A DNA stretch of 51,555 bases. Source: Hofstenia miamia. Taxonomy: Eukaryota > Xenacoelomorpha > Acoela. The stretch is from NCBI GenBank assembly GCA_004352715.1, contig SCFE01000054.1:1354500-1406054 (forward strand). Direction: 5' to 3'. The notes beneath the pieces were generated by a model. It ran no database searches. It saw only the letters and a program-made list of their open reading frames with translations, and had not been told where the DNA came from. The position numbers and the translations under genes were made by a program. This document shows positions 10,797 through 21,564 of the stretch, in pieces; the stretch's first letter is position 1, and each line of letters begins with the position of its first letter.

Positions 10797-12641
10797 CTAG
10801 AAGTGCACTGAAGAACGAGCTTTCCTACTGTGCGTCCCTGGATCATTACGTACCAAGGACCATATGTAATCCCCCATCATAGCAGTGTCCCACCTTCCTT
10901 GGTATCATTTTTCCATTGCAGCAATGTCCTGATGAAATCTTTCACCGTGTTCCTCACTCACATTTCCCAAGTTTTCACGGAAGAAATCCCAATGTGAATG
11001 CAGAAAATGCATTTTTAATGACATTCGACAACCTAAATTCTTATAACTATCCAAAAGTTTTGCTATAAGCTGCTTGTAGTTTGGGTCTTTATTATTACCG
11101 AGGAATCCATTAACTATATCACGAAATGCACACCATGCCACTTTCTCGACATCACTCATCACGTTTTCAAGTTGCACCGACTTCAGTATTTTCCTTACTT
11201 GTGGTCCAGTAAATATGCCGCCTTTAACTTTAGCTTCTGATAGCTTGGGAAACATTAATCTAATTTCCTGAAATGTTTCACCGCCATGGTCTAATGCTTT
11301 TACAAACTGTTTTATCAAACCAAGCTTTATATGAAGTGGAGGTAGCAACACTTTTGCAGGCTCTAAAAGTGGCTCTCTAATTACATTCAGTTTGCCTGGT
11401 TGCAAATTTTCTCAAAGTGGCCACTCAATTTTCTGGTAATGTTCATGATCAGCCCTGCTGTCCCACAGGCAAAGGAAACAAGAATATTTGGTGTACCCGC
11501 CTTGTAATCCAAGTAAAAAAGCAAGCATTTTAAAATCGCCACAAACATCCCACTTAAACTCATCGTAGTTAACCATGTCGAGAAGCCTTTTCACATTCTC
11601 ATATTCTTCTTTCATTTGCACTGAGTATGCAACAGGCAACGATGGATACTGATTTCCATTATGTAGTAGAACAGCTTTGAGACTTTTTGTAGAACTATCT
11701 ATGAAAAGTCGCCATTCTTCGGGTTTGTGTTCAATTCCAATGGCAGCAAACATCCCATTAATATCTTTACAGTAGCAGAGATCCTTACTTATATCAAAGT
11801 ACACTCCAAACTCCTCATGACGCTTCCTATATACCGTTGACCTGCAGTCCTCTGCTAAAAGATTCCATTCATTCAGTCTGGATGATAAGAGCTCAGCTCC
11901 TGACTTAGTGAGACCCAAGTCCCTGATGAGATCATCTAGCTCACGTTGATTTGGAAAGTGTGGGCTTGTACTCTTTCCTAGGTCAAACGTTTTGTCCATT
12001 TCTTCGTTGTCACTGATTTCGGATTCTTCTTCTGATGCGTCCATCCTTTCCTCAACCTAAAAAGAAAAGAAAAAATCATATTTATTAGCTACTTTATATC
12101 ATAAATTGTTGACGTAATATAAAACTGTACAATGACACTTATTGAAATATATGAGCATCGCAGTATTGATTTGGTTAAAAGGAATACATAAATAAGAAAA
12201 ATAGCTTATTCTTACATTTGTAGGCAGTTGTGGAACAGGTAGCGTATCGCCATGGGGCACAGGTGCAATAGATGAGGGTATGCTTGGATATGGAAGTGAT
12301 TTTCTTCCCTTAGCTTTTCTGTACTTTGATATGTCAATCATGCAAAAATAGCAATCATCGTGATGGTTTTTTGGCTCTCGCCAAACTCTTGGAACAGCAA
12401 ATGGCATTGCTTTTCTTGCACCTCTCAGCCATGCATCTAAATTTGATCGACAACTTCCACATATAACATGAGGTGCCCAAGACTTGTCTTGATCACCAAT
12501 ACTTATTCCAAAATACAGTCTATAGGCAATCCAGTACTTCGCACCTTTCACGATTTTGTGAGATACATGCTTTGGTCCAATATAGAAACCACACACATAG
12601 CAGAACAAATCTGGGGAATTTTTGCAAGTTCTGGTAGCCAT
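10797..12641 (-). pseudogene. Two-exon zinc-site-containing multicopy gene (transposon-associated type) with two in-frame TGA
   Basis: Exon 1 (12641-12216) starts at ATG 12641 (MATRTCKNSP). It holds Cys pairs (FCYVCGF, VICGSC, DCYFC) plus GDQDKSWAPH and WREPKNHHDD, which looks like a zinc-binding N-terminal region. A clean phase-0 intron (12215-12057; donor GTAAGA, acceptor TTTTTAG) joins PQLPTN to VEERMDASEEE. Exon 2 (12056-10797) continues with an acidic stretch, then SLKAVLLHNG, DFKMLAFLLGLQGGYTKYSC and LCLWDSRADHEHY. TGA at 11412-11414 and at 10905-10907 interrupt otherwise open sequence in the same frame, which resumes with ENLQPGKL and YQGRWDTAMMGDY and ends at TAG 10797-10799. From memory, this family is widespread and high copy in arthropods and Hydra. 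Its biochemical role is not known to me. Both stops fit CGA to TGA decay. Confidence 0.75.
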
Positions 12642-12956
12642 GATCAAGATATCAAATATTAATCATTCAAACCTGAAATAAAAAAAACAGTTAGTGACTA
12701 ATAAATATATGCTAACGGAGCCATCCACATTTCGAAATAACGAAATTTTGATGTATCTCTCAAACGGTCGATGTTATAGAAAAAATAAGCATATATTTGG
12801 AATCAGCGCTACATTTTACATTGGGAACACTTGCAAAAATGAGAGAAACAAAAAATTGCTGAAAAATTGTTACCCAGTGTTATGCAAATTCCTGGAGTCC
12901 TAAAATGGATTTACTCTTTTCTGAGGTTGTCTTCTTCACGTAGCAACTAAAATATG
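12642..12956 (-). other. 5' leader and probable 5'-UTR intron of the minus-strand gene
   Basis: Upstream of ATG 12641 (minus strand) there is an excellent acceptor, a T run ending TTTCAG just before 12672. The start codon exon therefore probably begins at 12672, after a 5'-UTR intron. The sequence to 12956 is part of the duplicated 707-bp segment (see 13278-13984). Confidence 0.5.
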
Positions 12957-13170
12957 TGAATGAGATAATTCCATCAAAGAAATAAGAAACAATATTGAAA
13001 TAATTGTAAACAATAGATTCATGAAACAAATTGATTTTGATGCATATTTACCAGTTGAAAGGATTAAATCTTTATAATTTTTTATGAATAACTGATTTCT
13101 AGCGTTTTATAAGTATGCCATATCAGAAATATATTCTTAAATTATCAGGTTCAGCTATTGGGTTAAAAAT

Positions 13171-13275
13171 GTTACCCCAAACTTAGCCTATTGATGTTTT
13201 TGTTGAGTCTAAATAAGCAAAGTTAGGATGGCTCCCATATTGTCCAGACAAAAAGTACGTAAAAATGTGGGAAAG
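13171..13275. repeat. Direct repeat A, copy 1 (105 bp)
   Basis: Matches 14175-14279 at an offset of 1004 bp with no difference seen by eye. It starts GTTACCCCAAACTTAGCC and ends GTGGGAAAG. It lies directly left of the duplicated exon segment. Confidence 0.95.
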
Positions 13276-13277
13276 AA

Positions 13278-13984
13278 CCATGGAGCACAGGTGCAATAGA
13301 TGAGGGTATGCTTGGATATGGAAGTGATTTTCTTCCCTTAGCTTTTCTGTACTTTGATATGTCAATCATGCAAAAATAGCAATCATCGTGATGGTTTTTT
13401 GGCTCTCGCCAAACTCTTGGAACAGCAAATGGCATTGCTTTTCTTGCACCTCTCAGCCATGCATCTAAATTTGATCGACAACTTCCACATATAACATGAG
13501 GTGCCCAAGACTTGTCTTGATCACCAATACTTATTCCAAAATACAGTCTATAGGCAATCCAGTACTTCTCACCTTTCACGATTTTGTGAGATACATGCTT
13601 TGGTCCAATATAGAAACCACACACATAGCAGAACAAATCTGGGGAATTTTTGCAAGTTCTGGTAGCCATGATCAAGATATCAAATATTAATCATTCAAAC
13701 CTGAACTAAAAAAAACAGTTAGTGACTAATAAATATATGCTAACGGAGCCATCCACATTTCGAAATAACGAAATTTTGATGTATCTCTCAAACGGTCGAT
13801 GTTATAGAAAAAATAAGCATATATTTGGAATCAGCGCTACATTTTACATTGGGAACACTTGCAAAAATGAGAGAAACAAAAAATTGCTGAAAAATTGTTA
13901 CCCAGTGTAATTCAAATTCCTGGAGTCCTAAAATGGATTTACTCTTTTCTGAGGTTGTCTTCTTCACGTAGCAACTAAAATATG
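13278..13984 (-). repeat. Duplicate of exon 1 plus 5' flank (707 bp, copy of 12250-12956)
   Basis: Ungapped match to 12250-12956 at a constant offset of 1028 bp, with about six substitutions seen by eye (about 99% identity). It contains the start codon exon (ATG on the minus strand at 13669) up to the proline-rich IAPV stretch, then runs into unrelated sequence. The splice donor and the whole second exon are therefore absent. It is a truncated gene copy, not a functional gene. Confidence 0.95.
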
Positions 13985-14160
13985 CAAAGTATACAAAAAC
14001 TAAAAGGACTTAGAATTTCACAATATAGATGTCGTTTGGGTACGAGGTAAATGAATATTTATAAAATTTTCATGAAATCATATCATTAGAGTTTTTCAAG
14101 GATGACATTACTATAACAAACTAGCAATCATTCTAAGGCAAAAGGTATAAGCCGATTAAT

Positions 14161-14185
14161 TTTGGGGTAAAAAAGTTACCCCAAA
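14161..14185. repeat. Perfect hairpin TTTGGGGTAA-N5-TTACCCCAAA
   Basis: Ten-base perfect arms around a five-base loop. Related imperfect versions occur at about 13159-13181 and 14338-14361, also ending CCCCAAA. This repeated hairpin is probably a terminus of an unrecognised small element. Confidence 0.7.
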
Positions 14186-14279
14186 CTTAGCCTATTGATG
14201 TTTTTGTTGAGTCTAAATAAGCAAAGTTAGGATGGCTCCCATATTGTCCAGACAAAAAGTACGTAAAAATGTGGGAAAG
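14175..14279. repeat. Direct repeat A, copy 2 (105 bp)
   Basis: Second copy of the 105-bp repeat at 13171. The two copies bracket the 707-bp exon duplicate, so the duplicate lies inside a roughly 1-kb partial tandem duplication. Confidence 0.95.
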
Positions 14280-14813
14280 TCACAAAATATCAAGTTTTTC
14301 CTACTTGATTTGAGCTCAAAATCACATTCTAGCTGTTGTTGGGGTAACAGAATTGCCCCAAACTTAATTTAACCATTAAATCAGGTTAAATCTTTGATTA
14401 AAATCTGGAAAATAATGGTGTTATTTTAAAATCTACTGATATAAATAATAAATAAATTAATAAATAAATAAATGTATTTACAGATTCAACTGAAGGGCGT
14501 GAGCCTCTGATATATAAAAACTATTTGGGTAATATCCTTTACAAATATACATCTAGGTTCATTTTGATGTTTCTGCAATTACTACATAAGCATCTTATGG
14601 ACTATATGCAGAGATTTCCAACCAAGAATTCTCGTAGAAAGAAATTCCAATATAGAGTATACAAGCAACGTTTCAAACCAGGCAATTCTAAAAAGTTAAT
14701 TCTAAATGGCAATGAATTTGCTATCCTTATCCAAAAATCTGAATCCTATTTTACCCTTTTGGTCTTTTTTAATCTGAAAATATCATGCTTTCTTCTACCT
14801 TCATGATTTACTT
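14280..14813. other. Non-coding stretch with short A+T repeats
   Basis: Contains an (AATA)n-like tract near 14445-14475. The open frame at 14525-14806 is basic and unstructured, with no family recognised. Confidence 0.35.
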
Positions 14814-14920
14814 AGGCAATCCAGTAATTCGCACCTTTCACGATTTTGTGAGATACATGCTTTGGTCTAATATAGAAACCACACACATAGCAGAACAAAT
14901 CTGGGGAATTTTTGAAAGTT
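14814..14920 (-). repeat. Third partial copy of exon 1 (107 bp)
   Basis: Matches 12524-12630 with about three substitutions seen by eye, covering the segment around CGFYIGPKHVSHKIVKG. It is fused directly at 14921 to a LINE fragment, so a chimeric duplication or template switch is likely. Confidence 0.85.
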
Positions 14921-15186
14921 TATCGCTCCATGTCATATCAAGTCGACCGTTGACAATTTTACAAAGGAATATCAAGCTTTCCAGTTCAATACCTTATACC
15001 AGTGGTAGCATATTTAAATTTTACAGCCTCTCCTTATAGCTTAGTTCATAATCACTTAGCATCCATTTAGTAGCTTGCCGTTGTAGGCTTTTGATATTTC
15101 TCATGTCTTTTCTTGTGGCCGACCAGCACTGAGATGCATAACAAGCAACAGGTAAATATTGATTCCAAAATAGTTTAGTGGTAGAA
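14921..15186 (-). pseudogene. LINE reverse-transcriptase C-terminal remnant
   Basis: Read on the minus strand from about 15186, the frame gives LFWNQYLPVACYASQCWSAT, RKDMRNIKSLQRQATKWML and YKERL-stop-NLNMLPL. This is the region downstream of the RT catalytic core in CR1/Jockey-type LINEs (LEYAS-VW-P--KKDI--LE-VQRRATK, then Y-ERL--L-LL-L--RR). Internal stops show it is dead. It does not overlap the 10.2-kb remnant, which covers an earlier part of RT on the opposite strand. Confidence 0.7.
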
Positions 15187-15692
15187 AATAACATACCATA
15201 GGTCTATGTTCTAATATTTTCCGCATAAGATAGGAGATTCTAGCACATTACTTCGAATAATCAACTGCTTGGAAAATAAGATCTCATCTCTTTGTTCTAT
15301 TTCAATTTCCTCAAAAAGAAATGCAATATTTTTTCTACAAAAACACGTGCAGAAAAATTTTTGCCTTTCCTCTAAGAAGTTTCTCGCGGCGCCCTTGTAT
15401 ATATATATAAATAATTAGATACCCAAGCATATCGTCCTTGACAGCCTGTATTACTATTTTTAAAAATATAGTGTGAACAGAGCATGCACGTAGGCATTGG
15501 TGGACCCGATTAATTGGCGGAGACCACAGTCATCAATGATTGTGGTCTCTGTCAAAGTACCAACGAAAATTCGCATCAACAAACTTAGAAATTGGCATCA
15601 AAAATAAGTAAGAATTTATAGGCGAATATTCGAAAAATAAAGTGGCATTCGAATAATTGGGCTCGAACGAATATTCGAATATTCTCAAATAC
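15187..15692. other. Non-coding stretch
   Basis: Holds a short TA microsatellite (about 15397-15410) and a GAATATTCGAATATTC-like palindromic area near 15650-15680. No gene recognised. Confidence 0.4.
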
Positions 15693-15694
15693 TA

Positions 15695-16911
15695 TTAGGT
15701 CAAAAAGTTAATTCACGCGTTTTTGTTGTTCTATTTAAATAAAATGATTTTTAATAACAATTTGTTGTTTTAATTTTCTCTGTATTATCAGCGATAGCGA
15801 TCTATCAATGCATGACTTTCCCTATATAAAATTACAACATGTGTTATTTTTAAGTTAGAAGATGTCGACGATTGGGCAATTAAAAACGTCATTTGTGGGA
15901 AGCTCTTCTTTTCCTTTTCCATCTCAAAAAGAATGCCACTGACGCTCACCAAATGCTTTCCGAAGCTTATGGCAATGTTCCTCTATCCATAAGAACCTGC
16001 CAAGAATGATTTCAGCGGTTCAATTCAGGCGATTTTGACGCCAAAGAACCATCGAACACGACATCCAAAAAGATAGAAGATGAACAATTTTAAGCTTTAT
16101 TGGATAAAGATTCGCTTCAAACACAGGAGAAATTTGCGTCGTCTCTTGGGGTCAAAACGCCATTTCTCTTCGATTGAAAGCAATGTTGAAGATTCAGAAG
16201 GAAGGAATATGGGTGCCCCATGCACTGTCAGAACGCAACAAAGAGCAGAGAAAAGCAATTTTAAAAATCTTGTGAACAGATTCCAAAGTAAGAAATGGGT
16301 GTACTATGAATATATGAAGAAAAGAAAATCACGGATCAGTCCTATTGAACCACCAACTTCGACGGCAAAACCCAACGTCCACGGGAAGAAGGTCTTACTG
16401 TGCATATGGTGGGATCAACTTGGCATACTGTACTATGAGCTTCTTCAACCTGGTGAAACAGTCACTTCAAATCGCTATCAACACCAATTAGTGCAGTTGC
16501 GCCATGAAATTGGAGTAAAGAAACCCATGACAAACTCATACTGCCTCATGATAACACAAGGTTGCATGTCGCAAAACCGTTAAAAGACATGCTGAATCAG
16601 TTCAAATAAGAAGTGTTACCACACCTCCCATACTCTCTGGACGTCTTCCCATTGGATTGAAACATTTTCTTTTCAATGGTTTATGGTTTAATGGAGCAGT
16701 AATTTCAATATCCCCAAGATGTTGTAAAATGGCTCGATGAATAGATGGAAACAAAACCAGAAAAACTATTATAATGGAATTCACTAAGTGGCCGAACTTT
16801 GGCAAAATATTGTTATTAATGAAGGATTAGTATGAATAAAAGTTTTATTTTAGTTTGTCGAGTTTCATGCAGTTTAAAAAGTGTAAAAAAACGCGGAAAT
16901 TAACTTTTAGA

Positions 16912-16914
<3 letters not shown>
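15695..16914 (+). mobile_element. mariner-family transposon with TIRs
   Basis: Left end TTAGGTCAAAAAGTTAATTC at 15695, preceded by TA. The reverse complement of the right end reads TAAGTCTAAAAGTTAATTTC and then CGCGTTTTTTT, so the TIR is about 30 bp with a few mismatches. The length of about 1.22 kb is normal for mariner. The right border has been taken over by a (TA)n expansion. Confidence 0.88.
15920..16800 (+). pseudogene. mariner transposase, inactivated
   Basis: The N-terminal part reads NATDAHQMLSEAYGNVPLS, RTCQE-stop-FQRFNSGDFDAKEP, matching the mariner/SETMAR HTH region. The middle (from 16080) gives WVYYEYMKKRKS, KPNVHGKKVLLCIWWDQLG and YYELLQPGETVTSNRYQ, all hallmark mariner blocks. 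The first catalytic Asp appears lost, since the usual GDE before KWV reads QSK. A frameshift at about 16545 moves HDNTRLHVAKPL (second Asp, codon 16550) and PYSLDVFPLD (third Asp block) to another frame. That frame has at least six stops. The result is a dead DD34D mariner. Confidence 0.9.

Positions 16915-16942
<28 letters not shown>
16913..16942. repeat. (TA)n microsatellite at mariner right border
   Basis: About 30 bp of perfect TA starting at the TA target duplication of the mariner. The microsatellite may have been seeded by the target site. Confidence 0.9.
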
Positions 16943-16946
<4 letters not shown>

Positions 16947-17178
16947 GAGAAAAAAATCATCACATTTAGATTAGAATTTTAACATCCCAATAGTAGTACA
17001 GGTAATTTCGCAGGAACAGAAATATCTAAACGGTTAACGTACGTTCAATCAAATGAAATATTGATTTTTATTTATTTGAAATTTATAAAAATATAAGTCA
17101 ACCCTCCCCGCCATGAAGCATGATTACATAATTTATTACTTATTTACACTATATTTGTACTAATAATAGTAATATATT

Positions 17179-17509
17179 AGCAGAAGGATGTCACAAAGGG
17201 ACACTCTGAAGTTCTTGTAACACCTATGACTATTTGGCGTTTAGGAATCCATAGTTTCTATTGACCGCCATCTAGCGATGAAATGTTTTTTACAAAATAA
17301 AATAAGTCGTAACTCTATTAACTGAAACTTGTCAACTCAATACAATTCAATATTAAATTACTTTGTCAAAATAAATTTTGCTCACTTTAATATTGTCAAA
17401 AACATTTCGTCTCTAGTTGGCGTTTAATAGAATCTGTCCATTCCTATATGTCAAATAGACATAGATGTTACGAAAACTTCAAGGTTTCTCAATTTGACGT
17501 TCTTCTGCT
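17179..17509. mobile_element. Foldback MITE (331 bp, arms over 100 bp)
   Basis: The left arm starts AGCAGAAGGATGTCACAAAG. The reverse complement of the right arm starts AGCAGAAGAACGTCAAATTG. The arms stay alignable for about 115 bp through TTGAAGTT.TxGTAACAxCTATG, TCTATTxxxCGCCAxCTAG and GAAATGTTTTT. The element is almost entirely inverted repeat and has no coding capacity. Confidence 0.8.
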
Positions 17510-17629
17510 CATCTATTGCTACTACTAATACCTACAATCACTGCGATTATAACACAAAATTCCTTAAACCTATTTCCAGTATTGTCACTTTTTCCTAACA
17601 AATCGATTTGTCAGCATTTTTGAAGAATT

Positions 17630-18165
17630 TTATCCATGCCTGTAAGGAAATATTGAAAGCTTTTTAAATGAACATATTTATGGGGTAGGCCCGCTCATTC
17701 AATGACGAAGATATGTGCTAAACATATTCTTATGCCTTAATCCCATGCCAATTAGAATTTTCTTTAAATGAGAAATCCGATTTTTGTAAAAATATTCAAA
17801 ATTATTTACATACCTAGTGTTCAGATAGTGAGGCGGTCTAGCGCCAATGGAAACAACCACTATCGCTAAATACTTTTTTTCTGGAGAAAATGTGTGTGAG
17901 TCCCGTCCAGACGAGCCATGCACAAATTCAGAGGTTATCGCACCATAGGCAAGGAACATCTGACTTCGCGCAAAGGTGCGTCTGGACAAGACATAGTAAG
18001 ATCGCGAATTTAATTAAAAAAGAAAGAGGAAGTAATTTTCTAACCTGTGATGCTTTAGATTTTAAATATCTTCATTAGCTTGTGAGTTATACTCGTTTAA
18101 AATTTTTTTTGTTGAGCTCATCACAGATTTTGAAAAATTCCTAGTGGAAACAGGTTTAATTTCCC
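17630..18165. repeat. Interspersed repeat family R, copy 1
   Basis: Aligns by eye, at moderate identity, with 24335-24790 through GATATTGAAAGC, a TTTAAAT(G/A)AGAAATC block, GTGAGGC.TCTA..GCC, GAGTCC.GTCCAG and a GAGTTATA..C.TTTAAAATTT.TTT block. The same landmarks occur upstream of the secreted-protein genes (44290-44690, 47570-47970). No coding capacity seen. Confidence 0.6.
17905..17987. repeat. Imperfect palindrome within repeat R
   Basis: The left arm GTCCAGACGAGCCATGCAC and the reverse complement of the right arm GTCCAGACGCACCTTTGCG share about 30-bp arms around a short spacer. The copy near 24620 has only one arm (GTCCAGGCGCACTGTGCG). Confidence 0.65.
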
Positions 18166-18810
18166 ACAATAAGTGTTGGGGGCAAGAATAGAATTTATCC
18201 TGTCATGTAGTGTTTCATTAACGAAATTATTTTTTCTTGATTAGCTTTCATTTTATAGAGACTAATTTTCTGTGTTTTTAAGCGTGAGTTATACATAGAA
18301 ATTTTTTTTGAAAATCTAAATTCTAAGCTGAACTGCTTGTAACGAAAGTTATTCTTAGCCATAAACGACATCAATGTCGTTTTGAGTATCTACTGCTCAT
18401 AAGTACGTATTTGTTTTAAACTGGAACAAAATCTACAAGATAGCCTACCGCATCTCATTAAGACAGTGTATATAACACGAATCTGCATGGAAGGCCTATT
18501 CTTGCACTACGAAATAACAAAAAATATCGTAGGCGTGCAGTTTGAAAGTTTGTAGTGGACCTGAAATTGAAGCATTTGTAGGAAAATACATTCTTTCTGG
18601 AGCTTTCAAAGCTCAGCAATGGTTTCTCCGAGAGAATGCTTTAAGTAGTTGTTGAATGCATTTAGCTGAAAGTACAAAGCCCAAATGTGCATTAGATGTG
18701 TTAACAGGTGCACATTTGAAAATGTTTGAACTTAATCAAATATTTCTTCACCACTAAGCTTAAAAAATATAAGTTTACATGTAGATTAAAATATCAAAAT
18801 TAGATATATA
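18166..18810. other. Non-coding stretch
   Basis: No gene, repeat or RNA recognised. Confidence 0.4.
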
Positions 18811-19117
18811 CAGGCGCGTATCGATAATTTCTAAAAGGGGGCCCAATTCTTATCCGAGACATATAGATCTAGGTAGTTTTTCAACCGCTTAGCACAATGC
18901 TCTGCTCACCCGTGCATATATGATAAATAAACCATTTTTGCACTTTATGTCAAGCAAAAAGACTGTTCATCAATATATATATNNNNNNNNNNNNNNNNNN
19001 NNNNNNNNNNNNNNNNNNNNNNNNNNNNNNNNNNNNNNNNNNNNNNNNNNNNNNNNNNNNNNNNNNNNNNNNNNNNNNNNNNNNNNNNNNNNNNNNNNNN
19101 NNNNNNNNNNNNNNNNN

Positions 19118-19150
<33 letters not shown>

Positions 19151-19234
19151 ATAAGTTCGTATGAGAATGAGTTGAAATTGACCTGCCCCAATGGGAGGGG
19201 GCCCGGGCGCAAGACCCCCCTAAATATGTCCCTG
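18811..19234. mobile_element. hAT-like MITE interrupted by assembly gap
   Basis: The left end CAGGCGCGTATCGATAATTT is followed by GGGGGCCCA. The reverse complement of the right end is CAGGGACATATTTAGGGGGG followed by GCGCCCGGGCCCC. The CAG start, GGCG-TA motif and G-rich subterminal block are typical of hAT-derived MITEs. The interior is mostly N (18983-19117) flanked by (TA)n. The element class is inferred. Confidence 0.5.
18983..19117. other. Assembly gap (135 N) within (TA)n
   Basis: N run bordered on both sides by TA repeats (18973-18982 and 19118-19147). Confidence 0.99.
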
Positions 19235-20680
19235 CATATATGTTTGTGCCATTTTAGGTCTACATTCTGTACAAAATATTGTCCCAGAGGTTTATCTGAA
19301 TATTTATGTTTTTACATTTTTCTTTTAAGGTTTTCATTTAAATGTTGTTAAGTTTGATTATCAATAAAATTTCAGTCTAATGTGCATGGCCTGTGGGATT
19401 TTAAGTTTTTGCTTGAAATGAGACTAAATTTAATTCACTCGTATATATTTAGACGACGGGCAGATTTCCAACACAGTGGAAATTTTTCTTATCCATTTGC
19501 ACAAACACAAAATAGTATTGATGTGATATATCAAGTTCAATAGATTTCAAACTTGCAAATATATTCAAAGTGATTCGAACTGCTCATTCCATAATGCTAA
19601 AGTCATTTTGTTGCAATTCTGTGATTAGAAATACAAATTTGTTCAACCCATCAAAATCGTGCTCAAAAGTTTTAAACGTATAGACAAAATATCACATATT
19701 TTAACTTCTTGCTGGCTTTGTTACAAACCTAATCTGGAACAACATACACATAAATTACCTATATGAGAGTAATTTAGTTTGATTGTGCATTTGTGATCTT
19801 TTATATACTTATTGATTTTTAGATTTACAAATATGTATTGCATGAATTTCAGAAATATTTTTTTGCAATAATCACTCACCCATTTTTTCTGAAATGCAAT
19901 TAATTCTGCTAAATGTTTATATCAAAATTGAAATTATTCGATAGTTTACAAAGGTTAAGAGCAAACAATGCCTGGTTATTTATATAACAGGAAGTATTGG
20001 AGTTCTCTTGGTAGGTGGAATATAGAAAATTCCATTAAAATTTTAATGAATCATACATAGGGACCAAAGTTTTTAAATGGTTGATGGTTATCAATAAAAT
20101 ATAATGAGGACCTTCTCTGCTAATTGATATTTTAAAATAAAACAGAGCATTAATAAAATTGACTGGAAACAAATGACTTCATTAATTGGATATGAAACGA
20201 TTTCTCTAATTGCCGAGGAAAAATATCAATTTTAAACCGGTTAACATTTTTTTAATTTTAAACTATGAATTCATCATATTTAAATTCATTGGTTATCATA
20301 ACTCCTAAACATTGTGCAAAATTTCATTATTCAATTTCATCATCGCATACTTTAACGGTAAGTCTTTCCGGAATGTTTTGTGGTCTTTTAGCGAAAAGAG
20401 AAACACTATGTCTTATCTTCATTACGTTTCAATTTATTCTCAGTTAAATATAAAATGAGGTTTTTCTGATTTATTTTAATAGTCTGATCACTTCATATGG
20501 GTTCTTTATTATTCTTGCAATATCCAGCATATATCAGAGCCTGTAGAACAGTAACTTAGTTCCTAAGTCAGCAAGTGCTTAACAGCGAATGCAAAGCATT
20601 GAAACAGTCTGTTAAATATATTAGTGAAAGAGCTAAAATGTGCTTTGCATAACACACGAAGCTGTTATGTCAGGTATATT

Positions 20681-20725
<45 letters not shown>

Positions 20726-21564
20726 TAAGGAGAACAAATTATAATATAGTTTTACTTCTTCAGCTATTATGACAAAAAACTTTCAAACTATATTTTATAT
20801 GTGTTGTTTTTATTGTTCTAATAGAATTTTGCAATATATAATTCTTATTTTCTCATTAATGATTACCTTTATAACTTACTTCACTAATATTAGGACATTG
20901 TAAGAGATAATCGTTCTCAATTGAAATTCGATCTTATCTGAATAGCGTCAAGAAGAGATAAAATATCTTGTTCATAATAACAAAGATTATGTCACAAATA
21001 CAAAAATTCAAAAATATTTAACAAATAAAGCAAATATCTAAGGTAATGCAAATATTCGAATTGTATTTTACTTGTCTTTACTTTATTTTCGGACCATGAA
21101 ATCTTCATTTTTAATGGATATTTCATTTGCATTTTCAAACATTCAAATAATTTATATTTTGTCTTTCCTATAAAGTGTTATTCATTATTGAATGCAGGAC
21201 ATATCAACAGGCTCAGTGATGAAATTCAAGATGTGTGAATTATATTTTTACAAATTTCATTTTGAATAAATGAAAAATAATGCTAGCATAAAAATATTTT
21301 ACAACCAAAAACTCACCTCTAAGAAATGATAACTGATTTCTACAAGAAATTTTTTAATCAAATTTATTTATAGGCTTTAAATATATATGTAAAATATTGG
21401 CAAATTGTGAATGGCTATTTTGAAAATCAAGTACATAGTACTGCATTATAAATTTTAGACTGACTGTGCATATTGGTATTGCTTTGATCTTAGATATAGT
21501 TAAGAATACTTAATTAAAATATTTCCGTTTACAATTGGTTTGAATTGAGATTTACGTAATTTAG
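19235..21564. other. Region upstream of the ROC-COR-TIR gene, no exon recognised
   Basis: A+T-rich sequence with a 40-bp (TA)n tract at about 20685-20724. The downstream gene lacks its 5' part, so this should be intron. I looked for leucine-rich-repeat coding sequence on the plus strand and found none with protein-like composition. Confidence 0.45.

Noticed and set aside
10905-11414. TGA codons as selenocysteine or recoded codons
   Set aside because: Expected residues at these sites are Arg, no SECIS-like context was seen, and the family is transposon-like, so decay is simpler.
12468-13910. Plus-strand frames repeated at 12468/13496 and 12694/13722
   Set aside because: Shadow or non-coding frames present twice only because of the 707-bp duplication.
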